Shown: positions 49,101-60,400 of the stretch, one piece after another
Layout: each line of letters opens with the position of its first letter
How positions within the stretch are numbered: position 1 is the stretch's first letter
Assembly (NCBI GenBank): GCA_950295325.1
Contig: OX485808.1
Span: 64,501 to 128,500 of the forward strand
Origin: Polytrichum commune
Lineage: Eukaryota > Streptophyta > Polytrichopsida > Polytrichales > Polytrichaceae
Length of the DNA stretch: 64,000 nt
Reading direction: 5' to 3'
Translations under genes and position numbers: made by a program
The notes under the pieces: model-generated
The model's database searches: none
The model's input: the letters and a program-made list of their open reading frames with translations, nothing else
Told to the model about the DNA's origin: nothing

Positions 49101-50007
49101 TCCCCTATTTGCAATAGGAGTTCATAAATATGTGTATAACCATGCACTTGGCCATTAAAATAGCTTTAGAATGTGACCATTTAAACCATGCATTTCTGCT
49201 GTGAAACTTTCTATATTGGGTTACCAAGACTCGTCACATAGATTTATAATGTGGATGGTGGTGAATTCGTCATATTATTAGATTTAATAGGTTGCAAATG
49301 ATAAATGACAGGGGATTCGAATTTCCACACTGAAGGATGTATGTTAAAGTTATTAAGGGATAAAAAGTTTCTTGGCAGATGATCAAAAACCAACACGGAG
49401 CAGTTTTTAAGGTGTTAAGGTGGAGGACATTCTCAGAATCAATATGTACTTATTGTGCAAGAATGAGGTGTTAGTTTTGGTTGGGGTGATGGTTATAGCA
49501 TCATCTACCTAATATGAATACTCAACTCGTGCTACAGGGGCCCAAAGCCAGCACCATAACAGCCACTCCCATCCTCAGTCATTGATGAAGAAAACGCTTG
49601 CACAAGACATTGCTCATTCTGATTGATTTAAAGTACATTCAATTTGTTAAGGAAACCTCAGAACTTCACAACCCTCATTCGAGTCACACTCAATGCAGGG
49701 TTACTATTTTTCAGATTCACCACATGCACACCAAAACCTGTAGTCGCAAATTAAGTAAATAGAGCAGAATACATGAAATTGACACAAGTATATTATTACA
49801 AATGTGAATGTCTTCTCACAAGAGCCCGAGATCTACAATTTGGACAAGAATTACCTGCATTTGCAAAGGCTCACAAAATGGTATCAAGCAAACTGTAATT
49901 CTTTATCTCCACCTTGTTGACATTCACCACTGCGTTTGTGATTGGCTAGGCTTGAACATCTCCCATCATTCAGGACAATAACTTGAATACATGATGACAC
50001 TGAAATG
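49101..50007. other. Intergenic and NAA20 3' flank
   Basis: No gene visible. The part next to 50008 is probably the NAA20 3' untranslated region. Confidence 0.4.
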
Positions 50008-52974
50008 TCAGTCATACTCCAATTCTTCAGGGGTTACTGCTCGTTTTAATGGTATGATTGACTTCTTATGCACATCTCGAGGCATAGCTTTACGCATATC
50101 TGCCAAAACAAACATCATGAACCAAATTCCAACAGTATTTGAGAATGTAACATATGCCACAAAGGAAGACCATGATCAATTCTATGAAAGGGTATATCAC
50201 GGTCCTCTACATAAGTACAGATAAATAGTGTGCACAAAAAGGACCAACTGCTCCACATACATATATCCCAACATCAAGGCAGCATTTATCTTCAGTAGAC
50301 ATACCTAGTCCATCTTCCTCGCCTGAATAATACCTGAGCACCCGCCGATAAACAGAATATCCTAGCTGTATACAGAGATGCATGAGCAAAATGTGAGTCC
50401 GTTGTATCTCAGACACTTGATTTCACACTCACCCTCACAAGTAATGAGAATCTTAAATCTTGGACAGTAAGATGTCTAACAGATTTCATAAGGAATCCTT
50501 CTGGTAAGCAAACAAACAACAAAAAATGACCCAAAGGCTTTTGAGACATTTGTTCAGATGAGAGACCATCCTTCACTACCGTAGAATCCAGGTTTCAGGG
50601 TTTAAAAGTTTAGGTCCCCCAAGTCCTAAACCCTTGACACCCCTACTGAAGTCATCAGGAACACAGAAAGAAGGTTAACTTGTGGTGAACTAGGTTACAC
50701 TGGCGGTACAGGAATCTCATCATATAGCAAGAAAACTCACTCCAAAATCAAAGACAATAGAGGAGGAATAAAGATGCATCTAGACATGTAAGTGTTCCTC
50801 ATGGTGCATATCACCTCTTTATCAGCCACTCACTCAAATCTTCGTTCAAATAGTTGAATGTCCATCAAGACAGACTTGAATTGCAAGAAAACTTGCATTG
50901 ATGCAACCTGAATTTGTAGTCCTTACCTTTTGATACATTGTGATTGCCGGATTATTTGACGCTCGTACAAACAAGTCCACAAAGTAGCCATTGTAACTGG
51001 TCAATAGACAAACCCCACACACACTCTCAGATCAGAGCTCTTTCAGACGGTAGCCATGGAACCCCACCTTACATGACCTCACATGCTAAGAGAAGGTGAT
51101 CACAATCTTGTAACTCCCAGCAAAGGCAAATCCTTGAAAGCTTAGAGAGTAACAGGTGAATACATAGTTCACATAGCTATGACCTGATATACAACAATTT
51201 AGATATACGGAATCAACAGAAAATATACATGTATACATACACACATAGATATATACATTGCACAATATCACGCGAGGCTGACTTTGCTGACTATAAGAAT
51301 ACCTATCTTAGAGGTTGGTACACCAGCTATAAGAAAGAAAAATGACCAATAGCAGCACCCTAACAACACTATGTTCAATTTTTATAGCCACGCAGGTGCT
51401 CTTACTTGAATACTTGTGCACGAATGAGTAAGAATGTGCAGTGATGTACTCTAAATACCAAGTCCTACATCTAAATTTCCAAGCCAAACTTCAACCAGAT
51501 TTTCGAGTATGTTTACGTCATTTTACAGAAGTGACCTTACGTTTTCTCAGTGATGTCTTCCAGAATGTTCATCAGCTTCTTGGCAAGCTGCTGGCGACGA
51601 TATTCAGGTGCCACAGTAACGGCTGTGACATGGCCGTGCCAATTCTGCCCCTGGCCTTCCACCTTTCCCAAGACTGCCAACAGTGCATTCATCAACCACA
51701 AATTTCCACTTCCATCACTCTCTCCTCAACAGAACTTGGCTTCAACGTCTGTGTGAGCATCATGTTGTGAGAAATGCTCTCAGAGCTATCTTACTCTCTA
51801 CATTTGCACTCCATAGTCAACTGCACATCCTACATCCTAACGAGTATATATCTGCACTCGAGTTCATCTACATGACTTATCTGAGCATGATTTTCAAACG
51901 AGGTACTCTTACTTCTAGAAAAAGGATTAAACATTCTTTAAATATTAGGTGAAGAGCAAGAAGTAGACTCTCACCTAATTCTAAATTAGAGCAAGCTTGT
52001 AAATATCGTTTTCCAGAGCGTCCTTAAACATATTGGTAACCATTAAACAACACAATAGAAAATGAAGAGAGGTAGCTAATCCACAGACTTATACTTACAT
52101 ACTAAACTAAAAGCAAGTATAAAGACGTAACCAAGAACAATATTGAATTAAAAAGAAAACAATCATGCAGCAATAGCCAATTTGTGGCAAGCCTAAACCC
52201 TAAACAATCTGGATGGAAATAGCCACCTTCCACAACATGCCAACTCACTTCGCAACAGTGGATCCTAGTCTTAAGTTTATGATATATCTCCGGAGGCACC
52301 CGGCAGACTCGAGCAAAAGTGTTGTATAGCATGTGTGTACTCAGTCGCCAATTGAAACCAGGGAAATCAAGACGGCTACGCCTCTTCTCGGACGTAGAAA
52401 CTTCTAAAGAGAGATATATTGATTGTTTGAAGTAAGCATCCTATCTCTGCTAAGAGCAAGAAGTACACTCTTCTCTAATGGGAGGTTGAGAGCAAAGCCG
52501 AATTGCACTAGACGTAGATTAGATGATGGGAGGCCAGGCTTTGGTACAATAGGCTACAGAATTGACGAAGAGACAGAGAAGCAAGTGAAATATCAGGTTC
52601 GCATACTGTAGCCCATAATGGATCCGTTTGGCGCCTCCGCCAGATGGCAATAATCCGGCCATCTCGCCATGTAGGTCTGATAAAACGCCATGCTGAACTG
52701 AGGACACATAACCACATACGCAACAAGCTCCATCTTCAGCAAGACGATGAATTATATTCCCAGAACACTCGTGCTTCCTCAAGTACACACATGGCAATGC
52801 CTTCCAATATCGGAGTGCATCTCTAGTCCAGAAATGCAGCAACAACGAAAATGAACCCCAATCGATCAGACAACAGAGAAGAAGGGGAGAAATTACCGTT
52901 TCAGTGAGGTGGTCGATGTTGACATTGGCAAATTTGAGGAGATCGTCGCAACAGAATCGCCGAATCGTTGTCAT
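50008..52974 (-). CDS. NAA20: NAA20, catalytic subunit of N-terminal acetyltransferase NatB, complete
   Basis: Six exons on the minus strand: 52974-52897, 52697-52607, 51673-51541, 50996-50927, 50365-50305 and 50099-50008. They join to 525 nt, predicting 174 residues, with every intron phase consistent. The protein reads MTTIRRFCCDDLLKFANVNI, then DHLTETFSMAFYQTYMARWP, YILGKVEGQGQNWHGHVTAV, the acetyl-CoA-binding stretch APEYRRQQLAKKLM, YFVDLFVRASNNPAITMYQK, LGYSVYRRVLRYYSGEEDGL and ends TPEELEYD. These are the GNAT-fold features of NAA20 and the length equals that of plant NAA20. With NAA25 it acetylates N-termini starting Met-Asp, Met-Glu, Met-Asn or Met-Gln at the ribosome (family knowledge). 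It is convergent with VPS15. Confidence 0.97.
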
Positions 52975-53929
52975 CTTGCCGCACCTAATAATACTTTGTC
53001 TTCTAGTCCTAAACAAAAGCTCCACCAATTTACTCCAACTTTACGTTTTTCATTGACCTCTATGTGATGTGAGGGAGGGCGACGTGACACCCTAGCTTTT
53101 AAAACATCGCTAATATAACTCGCATCTGTCTGTCTGTCTAGCTCTTCCTTGTAGCAGAATTGGAAGACAAATGTAGTAGAGAATTGAAGCTTCTTATAAG
53201 AATTCAAAGCTAACTAAAACCCTGCATATACAAACATACCCACCCTCGTAACCTAGTTTCACATTGCACTCTCATCAAAGCACTCTGTCAATCGCCTCTC
53301 GGAAACAAACAACCTCAAAAGCAGAGATCATGATAAATTCTGCAAAGCGCCGTGAATTCTGAACACCGAAGTATATGAGCAGTAATTGAAGAGATTTAAA
53401 AACAGCCGGTACCTATGACCGGAGTGGCGATGCTGAATTTTAGCTTGGATGTTTTCAGAGTCATCAGAGTTTGGCAATCAAATATGAGGGATCATGGCAC
53501 AGGCCGAATCATGAAACCCTAATTATCGTATTTGTTACATAGGTGCTCCAGTGTCTCTAGGCAGGGTTCCATTCCATCCAACTCCGATTCTCGTGAGTAG
53601 CCATTCATCCCCTTCGCTATCTGTATTTTACTAGACATTGGCCACTGTGTCGACCCGGGCCATGACCATTACCTAACGTAATTTTCTTATAATCAGGAAG
53701 TGATTATGCACAAAATTAAAGAACTTTGCAAACAATTTGTTGGAAAATATGACAGTTTCATAATGAGATGGGTATGGTTGAATGTATGCTTCACCCTAAG
53801 AAACTTTGTAAATATTTATGGTTAAATATGGTGAAATTAAATATGGTTAAATATAGTGAAACCATGTATCACCACGTTAAAGCGCTTATTAAATATTTAC
53901 ATGGTGAAATTATGGACATTAAATATTTA
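52975..53929 (-). promoter_or_regulatory. NAA20 upstream region
   Basis: Holds the probable leader and promoter; AAACCCTAATTA at about 53513 is a telo-box-like motif. Beyond 53640 the DNA is AT-rich with repeated TTAAATATGGTGAAA-like phrases (53815-53935). No other gene is seen. Confidence 0.35.
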
Positions 53930-54149
53930 CAAAGTTGTAATTGTGGTCACTTACTAAGTGATTTCTCATCCAAATTTCAATGATCCATGACAATATTTCA
54001 TTGCATGAATGTTAGGATGCTGAATATACTAAACTTCATTTCAATCATTAATGACAATATTTGTGACCATATTCATAAGAAGCGTTGATAGAAAAGTTAC
54101 CAGAGTGACATAGAATACCATGTCACACTAAATACAATATTTAGTGTAG
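53930..54149 (-). mobile_element. MITE family T, partial copy (inverted)
   Basis: From the end CTACACTAAATATTGTATTT (inverse of 54130-54149) the minus strand follows the 23624-24010 element through CTGGTAACTTTTCTATC, GAAATATTGTCATGGATCA and AATCACTTAGTAAGTGACC. The far end cannot be located; it degrades into a repeat of AAATATTTA phrases. Confidence 0.72.
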
Positions 54150-54165
54150 TGGGTTGGCACGATGA

Positions 54166-55519
54166 CACGGGGGGGATCACACCCTCTTGCATTTTGTAAC
54201 CACGTGCGATAATGGGGTATTTAATGGGGGGGTATTTGTGCACCTCTCGGTATTTTTTCCCTCCCTATTTGTAGATATAAAGTTGCATTGACATATTTTT
54301 AAGCACCCTATGTTTATTTGTAATTTTTTGGAGAGACCAATTTTTAGCATCATATTTTTTTTATAAACTGTACAGGTACCAAATAATGAACATAATATTA
54401 TAGCATTGCAAAATCAACTATGTGAGCAACAAACGTTCCATACCATCCATCTTGTTATTTAATCGGTTTCAATTAGTTATACCAATGCTAAAGCATTCAA
54501 AGTGCCATTCAAAACACAATCAATAACACTTGGAGTTTAGTTAAAAGATTACCAATGAACATGAAGATGACAAAATGTACAAGCTAACATAGACAAGTTG
54601 TAAACATGGATAGAACAAAACAAGAAATATAATCAATTGTCATAAGACATGAAAATTTTGCATAATTATCTACTCCAAAACAAAAGATTGCATTCAATTG
54701 AAAAAACAAATACACAAATTGAAAATATTTACTTTAATTGTGTTCACAAACACATTCAACCTTGTACCAAATATTTACAATGTGAAGGGTTAATTAGGAT
54801 ATAACTATGCACCCTCCAATATATGTCAAGGTACATATCAATATCCTCTACAATGTCATGATAAGACAAAAAAATTGGAGAGATTTAACACCTATGATGA
54901 CAAAGAACTAAAACTAATTGTTGGCATGAGGCGGACATACCTCACGAGAGCGGAGCAAGCCGAATCTTTGGCGCTTGTAAAACACCCTGTGTGAATGCTG
55001 TGACTGCTATGGAGCAAAGAAGAAAGCTCCAAAAAATGTGTCTTACCTACCACCTTTGTGTCACGCTTCACCAATGTAAGACCTCCTACCCAAACACTTC
55101 ACCGCCTTCACACCACTATGATTGTTCAAACCCTAAGCAAACCCAAAGGCCGTTGAGAAGTCACAACATTCCTTCCCCCAAAAAAATCCACAACGTTTCC
55201 CTCCAAACTAACGCGTTTCATTCAAAATTGGACAGAATTTATACAATTCTTCATCTAAGTAGTCAAACCTATAAATATTCTATTGATTCTACTACACACA
55301 TTTGGGGGGATCCAATATCTATAATCCTATTTTTTTTTCTACTGATTACTAAAATGGAGGAATTATTCACCGTCTTATTTTACATATAAACATGTAGGGG
55401 ACATATTTCCAAAGCTATGGTAGATCTAATGAATGTATAAATTTTACCCTCAACGAATTAAATTGACCCTATTTTTTATCTCACGTGGTTTCTAAAATTC
55501 CGATAGTCACCTCCCCGTG
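54166..55519. mobile_element. Non-autonomous hAT-like element family C, full-length copy, exact 8-bp duplication
   Basis: It starts CACGGGGGGGATCACACC with TGTAACCACGTGCG inside, and its inverse end starts CACGGGGAGGTGACTATCGG with GAAACCACGTGAGA inside. The duplication CACGATGA lies at 54158-54165 and 55520-55527. The element is 1354 bp. About 560 bp of interior (54690-55290) is missing from the 11.4-12.2 kb copy. That interior has an open frame from 54991 with no family I recognise; it may be captured host sequence. No transposase motif. Confidence 0.93.
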
Positions 55520-55715
55520 CACGATGAATAGTTGTGAGTGCCATGTCAGAATTCTTGTGCAAGGGAATTTGATCGTTGGCCAGGGAGAAGGGTAATTTGC
55601 ATTTGAAAAGTTGAGAGAGCTGGTGAGAGAGATAGGAATGTGATCGTGTGGCTTGTGAGCAAGCTGGGTGAAGAGACAGGTGTTCGGTGAGAGAGCTAGG
55701 CCAGGAGAGGGCTGG
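55520..55715 (+). repeat. Dispersed repeat D, copy 2 (uninterrupted right part)
   Basis: GAATAGTTGTGAGTGCCATG, GATCGTTGGCCAGGGAGA, GAGATAGGAATGTGATCG and AGACAGGTGTTCGGTGAGA match 23535-23623 plus 24016-24110, with no sequence corresponding to the MITE at 23624-24010. Confidence 0.8.
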
Positions 55716-55724
55716 ATGGAACCA

Positions 55725-55800
55725 AATTGTACATTGGTTCCTTGGAGGTAAGGGTTTAAGCATCCAACAAGGAACGAGTGTATGGGTTGGTTCGCCCAAA
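55725..55800 (+). repeat. Short dispersed repeat, inverse of 49010-49100
   Basis: TGTACATTGGTTCCTTGGAG and ATCCAACAAGGAACGAGTGT are the inverse complement of the 49.0-kb block. It is unlike repeat D, which it adjoins. Confidence 0.65.
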
Positions 55801-56239
55801 TCCCGGGATAGGCATGTGTCCGGCCCAAGTCCTTGGTTGGGGCATAAAGCAAGTCAAGGATGGAGGGTAGGGGCATTTGAACTGTCTGCTACCTACGCGC
55901 AAGATGGAGAAGGAAGTCCCATTTTTTTGGTTGCCTGAAGGCTTGTTGCCCGATTGTATATGTCCCCTAGAAAAATAAGACAGGTATGTGGCCCTAGTGT
56001 GGGAAACTTGCAGCTCCACATAACAAGGTAGACATGCCTTAAATAGTTACTTCTTCTCCGACTAGCCTGCATTTCCTAGGGTATGGAACACGTGATTAGT
56101 ACAAGATGGTTAGTAAATCTAAATCAAAGTTGCATCCACTTTCCTCATCATTTTGGAGCTCGTATGAACAAATTTATCATTATCAAAGAATAGTTTTTCC
56201 ACGCTCATTATATGGTCATCCCCCTCACCCATACACACA

Positions 56240-56410
56240 CAAAAACAACCATGTTGACTATTGAGCTTACAATGGTTATGCAATTGCTTTGAACACGTGT
56301 CTCCTTGGTATCCATTTTTAAGGCCTCACCGCACCACACCGCACCATATACCATTCAAATATAGGTGTCCAATTAAGATAAGTAACCAAGTTAGGCACGG
56401 AAAATGTTTC
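56240..56410 (-). repeat. Repeat R, copy 6
   Basis: GTTGACTATTGAGC, TTGAACACGTGTCTCCTTGG and AATATAGGTGTCCAATTAAG match copy 1 (545-740), including the end AAGATAAGTA. Confidence 0.58.
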
Positions 56411-58105
56411 TTCTGGTTAACTATCGTGAGTCCTAAATGTTGTCACTTTGATTCTCAACATCGGATTTGACATGCTAAAACTATAAAATCTCAAATAAAA
56501 GTACATTTGTTTCTAACCTCTGAGAACAATGCATCACCAAAGTTTAGTCGACCTCAAGACATGAATTTTTTCTCATTTTTAGGGTCATTTTCACAACATT
56601 CTTTTCACTCTTTTGAAAGAGGGCTTCTTGTACATCATTGTGTACTCCCTAATGAATTGAAACATGTAATTATTAACTTCATTGATAAAATTATCAATTT
56701 GTTTACAATGCTACAAAGTAGGTCATTAGAAACTACTCCTAAGACTATTGTTTGGCTCTTTTTCAATTTGGACGACTTTATGAACCTAAGATTAGGAATT
56801 TACCAACACAAAGAAATATTCATATGACAAGCGTTCATAAAGAAATTACATGATTGGACAACACCTCACAAAACGAGCCACTTGGGGCTGAGGCCCTTCC
56901 GTTGGTGGGAGGAGGAGGCCCCTCGTAGGAGAGGCGGTTCATTTGAAACGCAACGAGGGTATGCGGGTGTGAAGTTAAGACCAAACTCAATCATGATCTA
57001 CTCAATAACGGGGGGGGGGGGGATAACCAAAAATAAGAACTCAGATTGATATCTTTGAGGTATAATTACATGTTGGCTTTGTGATCTTGACATTTCCTCA
57101 TCCAAAAAACGCAACGTAGATTGTTCACAACAGGCTTCCATTCCGAGCTAACTTATGATTAGTGTAACTTAATGTAACTCCTTTGGGGTATCCCACTTAC
57201 ATTTTGAGGTGGCCCTAGCGTGCATTAAAAGCACAATCAGATATAGCAAAATGATGATGGTAATTGGAACTACACGAAGGAGGTAATCGATAGCATCAGC
57301 AAACAAAAGATAACCTACCAAGACTTCGAGCAAGATAAAATGCTCAAATCAAGAACACAATATGTATTTGAGGATCACAAAGATAACTCCATTAGAATGT
57401 CATGCACACCAAACCTGAAATCTAAAACCTTCCAGCATGTAAAAAGAAGATTAATTACTGTGGTAGGGTGTTTCTGCAAGTTTTATTTGTAAAATAAACA
57501 TAGGCTTGTTATAAAACTCAAACACTTGACTACACTATTTATCTCATTTAGTGAGGGTGGGATAATAGTGCGTGTGGGAAATTAGTGAAGGTGATACTAA
57601 ATTTCTTCATGCTATGAAATTAGTGCCACCATAAGATCTAGGAAGCATTATTCATCCCGACACTAGTACCAACACTATTTACTATAAATAATATACTCAC
57701 AACAAAACTATTCACAACATTCATGCTATTCATACCAACATCAATTTCTCCTTATTATCTAAGTTTCTTTCCCAAATTAGTCTAGTTCAAGTGATATGAG
57801 GTGAATCAACAACAACCCTATAGGGGGTCAAGTTTTGATGTTGGATAGATGAGATATACGTTTGTATGCAATAATTCCCCCTCTCCAACTTAATTTAGCT
57901 AATACTTGTCCCAAGAAAACTTTGATGTGTTGATTTTTTCCCTAAATAACCCTTTGAGGATGTGTATTGAAGTTTATGATCATGATTCTTCAATGACCAA
58001 AAGAGCCATGATTCAGCTCCCAATAAAGTTATGCCTACAAGTTTGTATTCCTATTGAATGATTTCCCTTGTAAAGGGACAGTATATACACACTACTACTA
58101 GATTT
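56411..58105. other. Intergenic, nothing assignable
   Basis: A G run lies at 57009-57020. An open frame at 56507-56827 has no known motif and low-complexity composition. No gene supported. Confidence 0.4.
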
Positions 58106-58419
58106 AACAAGACTAACACTTCCTTCCTGATAACTCAGACATGACTTTGAAGGCAGATCGTTTGGTAAAAAGGTCATCAACATGTTGAATCATAACACGT
58201 TTCCAACCACCTCGTGGTCTCATTCTGAATTCGATATCTTCAACTTCAAAATCTACAACATGTACTAGCCAGAACTAATGTCAATGAATAGGTCAATTTT
58301 GAGAAATGGTAGTATTAGGTCAGAACGTTCTTTGCCATGAGACCTGCTGCAAAGTAGTCACTGTGCTCTATGAGCAAGAAACCAATGTTGACATTCCTGA
58401 ACCTCTTTGATTAGCACAC

Positions 58420-58684
58420 CTTTAGCTCTTGAATCTCTTGACGGAGGCCGTTCAGATCTCTAGAAGCGCCTTCATTTACAACCGCCTGTCAATTGAATTG
58501 CATCATTGTAAGACTGTTAAGAATCAAACAATCTCTACGTTTTGGTCATAACATCATATGATTAGTAAGAACACGAAAGTAGCAATAATTATGTCGAAAA
58601 AGTTTGGTACGACATCATACATTATTACGGATGAATTTGGCTTGTTGAGCAAATTTGAGCGTACTCAAAATTTCAAGCGCATAG
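58420..58684 (-). pseudogene. Kinesin-12-like motor fragment, two intact exons
   Basis: Minus strand exon 58684-58621 (after a GGCAG acceptor) reads YALEILSTLKFAQQAKFIRN and N, with a GTATGA donor. Exon 58485-58420 (after TTGACAG) reads AVVNEGASRDLNGLRQEIQE then LK, with a GTGTGC donor. Phases match. The text LETLSTLKFAQRAKFIKNN-A(V/I)VNED-SGD is the end of the motor domain and start of the neck in plant kinesin-12 (PAKRP1/POK). No P-loop, switch or stalk exons are found on either side, so this is an isolated fragment, either a decayed gene or captured by a transposon. A protein-like stretch (EDIEFRMRPRGGWKRVMIQH) at 58240-58120 on the same strand is unassigned. Confidence 0.8.
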
Positions 58685-59099
58685 CTGCCATACATAGAGC
58701 CAGGACAAATAATTTATGTAAGGCTCAATGAATGTCTTTGGATTGGATGAGAAGTTGCCTCAATTGATTAAAAGTCATTGAATATAGATGTTGGCAAGTT
58801 TGGGGTGGTCATTAAGGGTTTCAAGATAGTGTTATAACTACATACCATTCCATTTTATTTGCATGTAGCATTCAAAGTATTGTTTTTGTTTTGTTATGAA
58901 TGGACCTCAATTTATGTCAAGGTCCCAATTTTTTTTATAAATGGCACAATTTACAAACAAAATAGAGTCTATAAAAGAAATTTATAGTGTAAATTATACT
59001 TACCTATAGACTCTTGTTAGAGCCACTTGTTGTGCACCATCTCTACAAGGTTACACGTTGGCATTTTCATTGTCATATCTTACAAACATCACACAAACA

Positions 59100-59560
59100 T
59101 CACACAAAATATATTGTATACATATCATTGTATACATAACATTGTTGCATAAAGGGTGTTGATGCATTTACAAAAATCATATGACAACATGATTGCATGT
59201 AATGGAAGTGCCAAAACCCCAACCACTCGGAGAGACCAAAAAAGCCTTCTTTTGTGACAACTCCCAATGACAACAATTGTGAGCGAATCATATGAACTTA
59301 AGCTCGACTTCATCATAATTTTTGCAGCCTTGTAATCCTAGCATAGTTGTTTGTATTGATAACTTTGCATAACCTAATCCAAGTTTGCCAACCAATGGAA
59401 AAGACAAGTGCACTCATGTTCCACCATTGCCAAACTTGGATCACCTTCATCATACATCTTCATGACAACATTCTAACTTGGTTGAGCACTATTTGTCATG
59501 AAACCCTTGAAGTTCACGTTTGGCACTCCAATCTTTGCCATGACTTAATTCAAGTTTTCC
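59100..59560 (-). mobile_element. Transposase-like remnant
   Basis: The minus strand reads MAKIGVPNVNFKGFMTNSAQ, PSWNVVMKMYDEGDPSLAMV and CTCLFHWLANLD from 59541, stop at 59374, then, after a break, VTKEGFFGLSEWLGFWHFHY near 59250-59190. The pairing of an FKGFM-DSAQ-NWN-V block, an ERTCLFHW block and a WL-FWHFRY block is one I associate with a transposon-encoded protein common in non-flowering plants, but I cannot name the superfamily with confidence. Stops and frame changes show decay. No termini identified. Confidence 0.5.
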
Positions 59561-59889
59561 TAGAAGAGAGTTTGTGTTGCTCCATCTTTAGATTGCATGT
59601 TACAACACGCAATCGTGAGGACCTTGCAATACTTACTAATATACACATGGTACACCATTGTGGTCAAACCATGATAGCACTCCCCCTTTTGTCATGGATG
59701 AAGGAGATGTATCTTATATTCTATAATTCTCTCCCTCTGCCAAAAACCTTATGAGATTGGCAATCCATTCATTATAAGGTATAGGCACATACTGTAATTA
59801 CTTCCAAAAAAATTGGCATATTTTAATGTCTAATAAACACAAGAAAAACAACCTAATCAATAAGCATAACTTGTGGTAATTTAATGCCA

Positions 59890-60400
59890 TAAGAGTGATA
59901 TCACAGGGGAGAGGGGTGACTCCTTGGAGAGGGTTGTATATCACGTGTGACTGAAGGGTATTATTATAGGGGGAATTTTGATGGCCTAGATTAAATTAAT
60001 GGACCATTCAATTACCTAGTTATCTAATTCATGGTGTTTTAAGGGTTCATTTAATTACTTATAAATTGTGAAGGGGAGAATTTTTTCAGCATTTAAATCT
60101 ATTATAACAAACTAAAGTAAATGAAAAAAGGAAAATCCAACAACCAAAGACAAATATGTTTATAACAATTTGAATGTAAAATTAAGATCGAGTTATCAAG
60201 GAATGATCCAAACAAAACACAAATGCTCCATTATCAACATGAAGATAATCTAATTTACAAATACAAACATGAAATTCAATACACTTTACTGCATTTGTTT
60301 AGAAACACAATGTATAACATTCTTCACATAACCCCCGATCCTACGACAAAATAGCCCTACATAAGAGTAGATAAAACCAAAAAAATGAGCACAAGCCGCA
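59890..60400. other. Possible diverged hAT-like end
   Basis: CACAGGGGAGAGGGGTGACTCC-like text (59905 on) with TATCACGTGTGACTG about 25 nt further resembles the family C end design. No partner end was found. Otherwise AT-rich and featureless. Confidence 0.3.

Noticed and set aside
56507-56827. 106-codon open frame
   Set aside because: Low-complexity Phe/Leu/Ser composition, no homologous family recognised, no splice partners.
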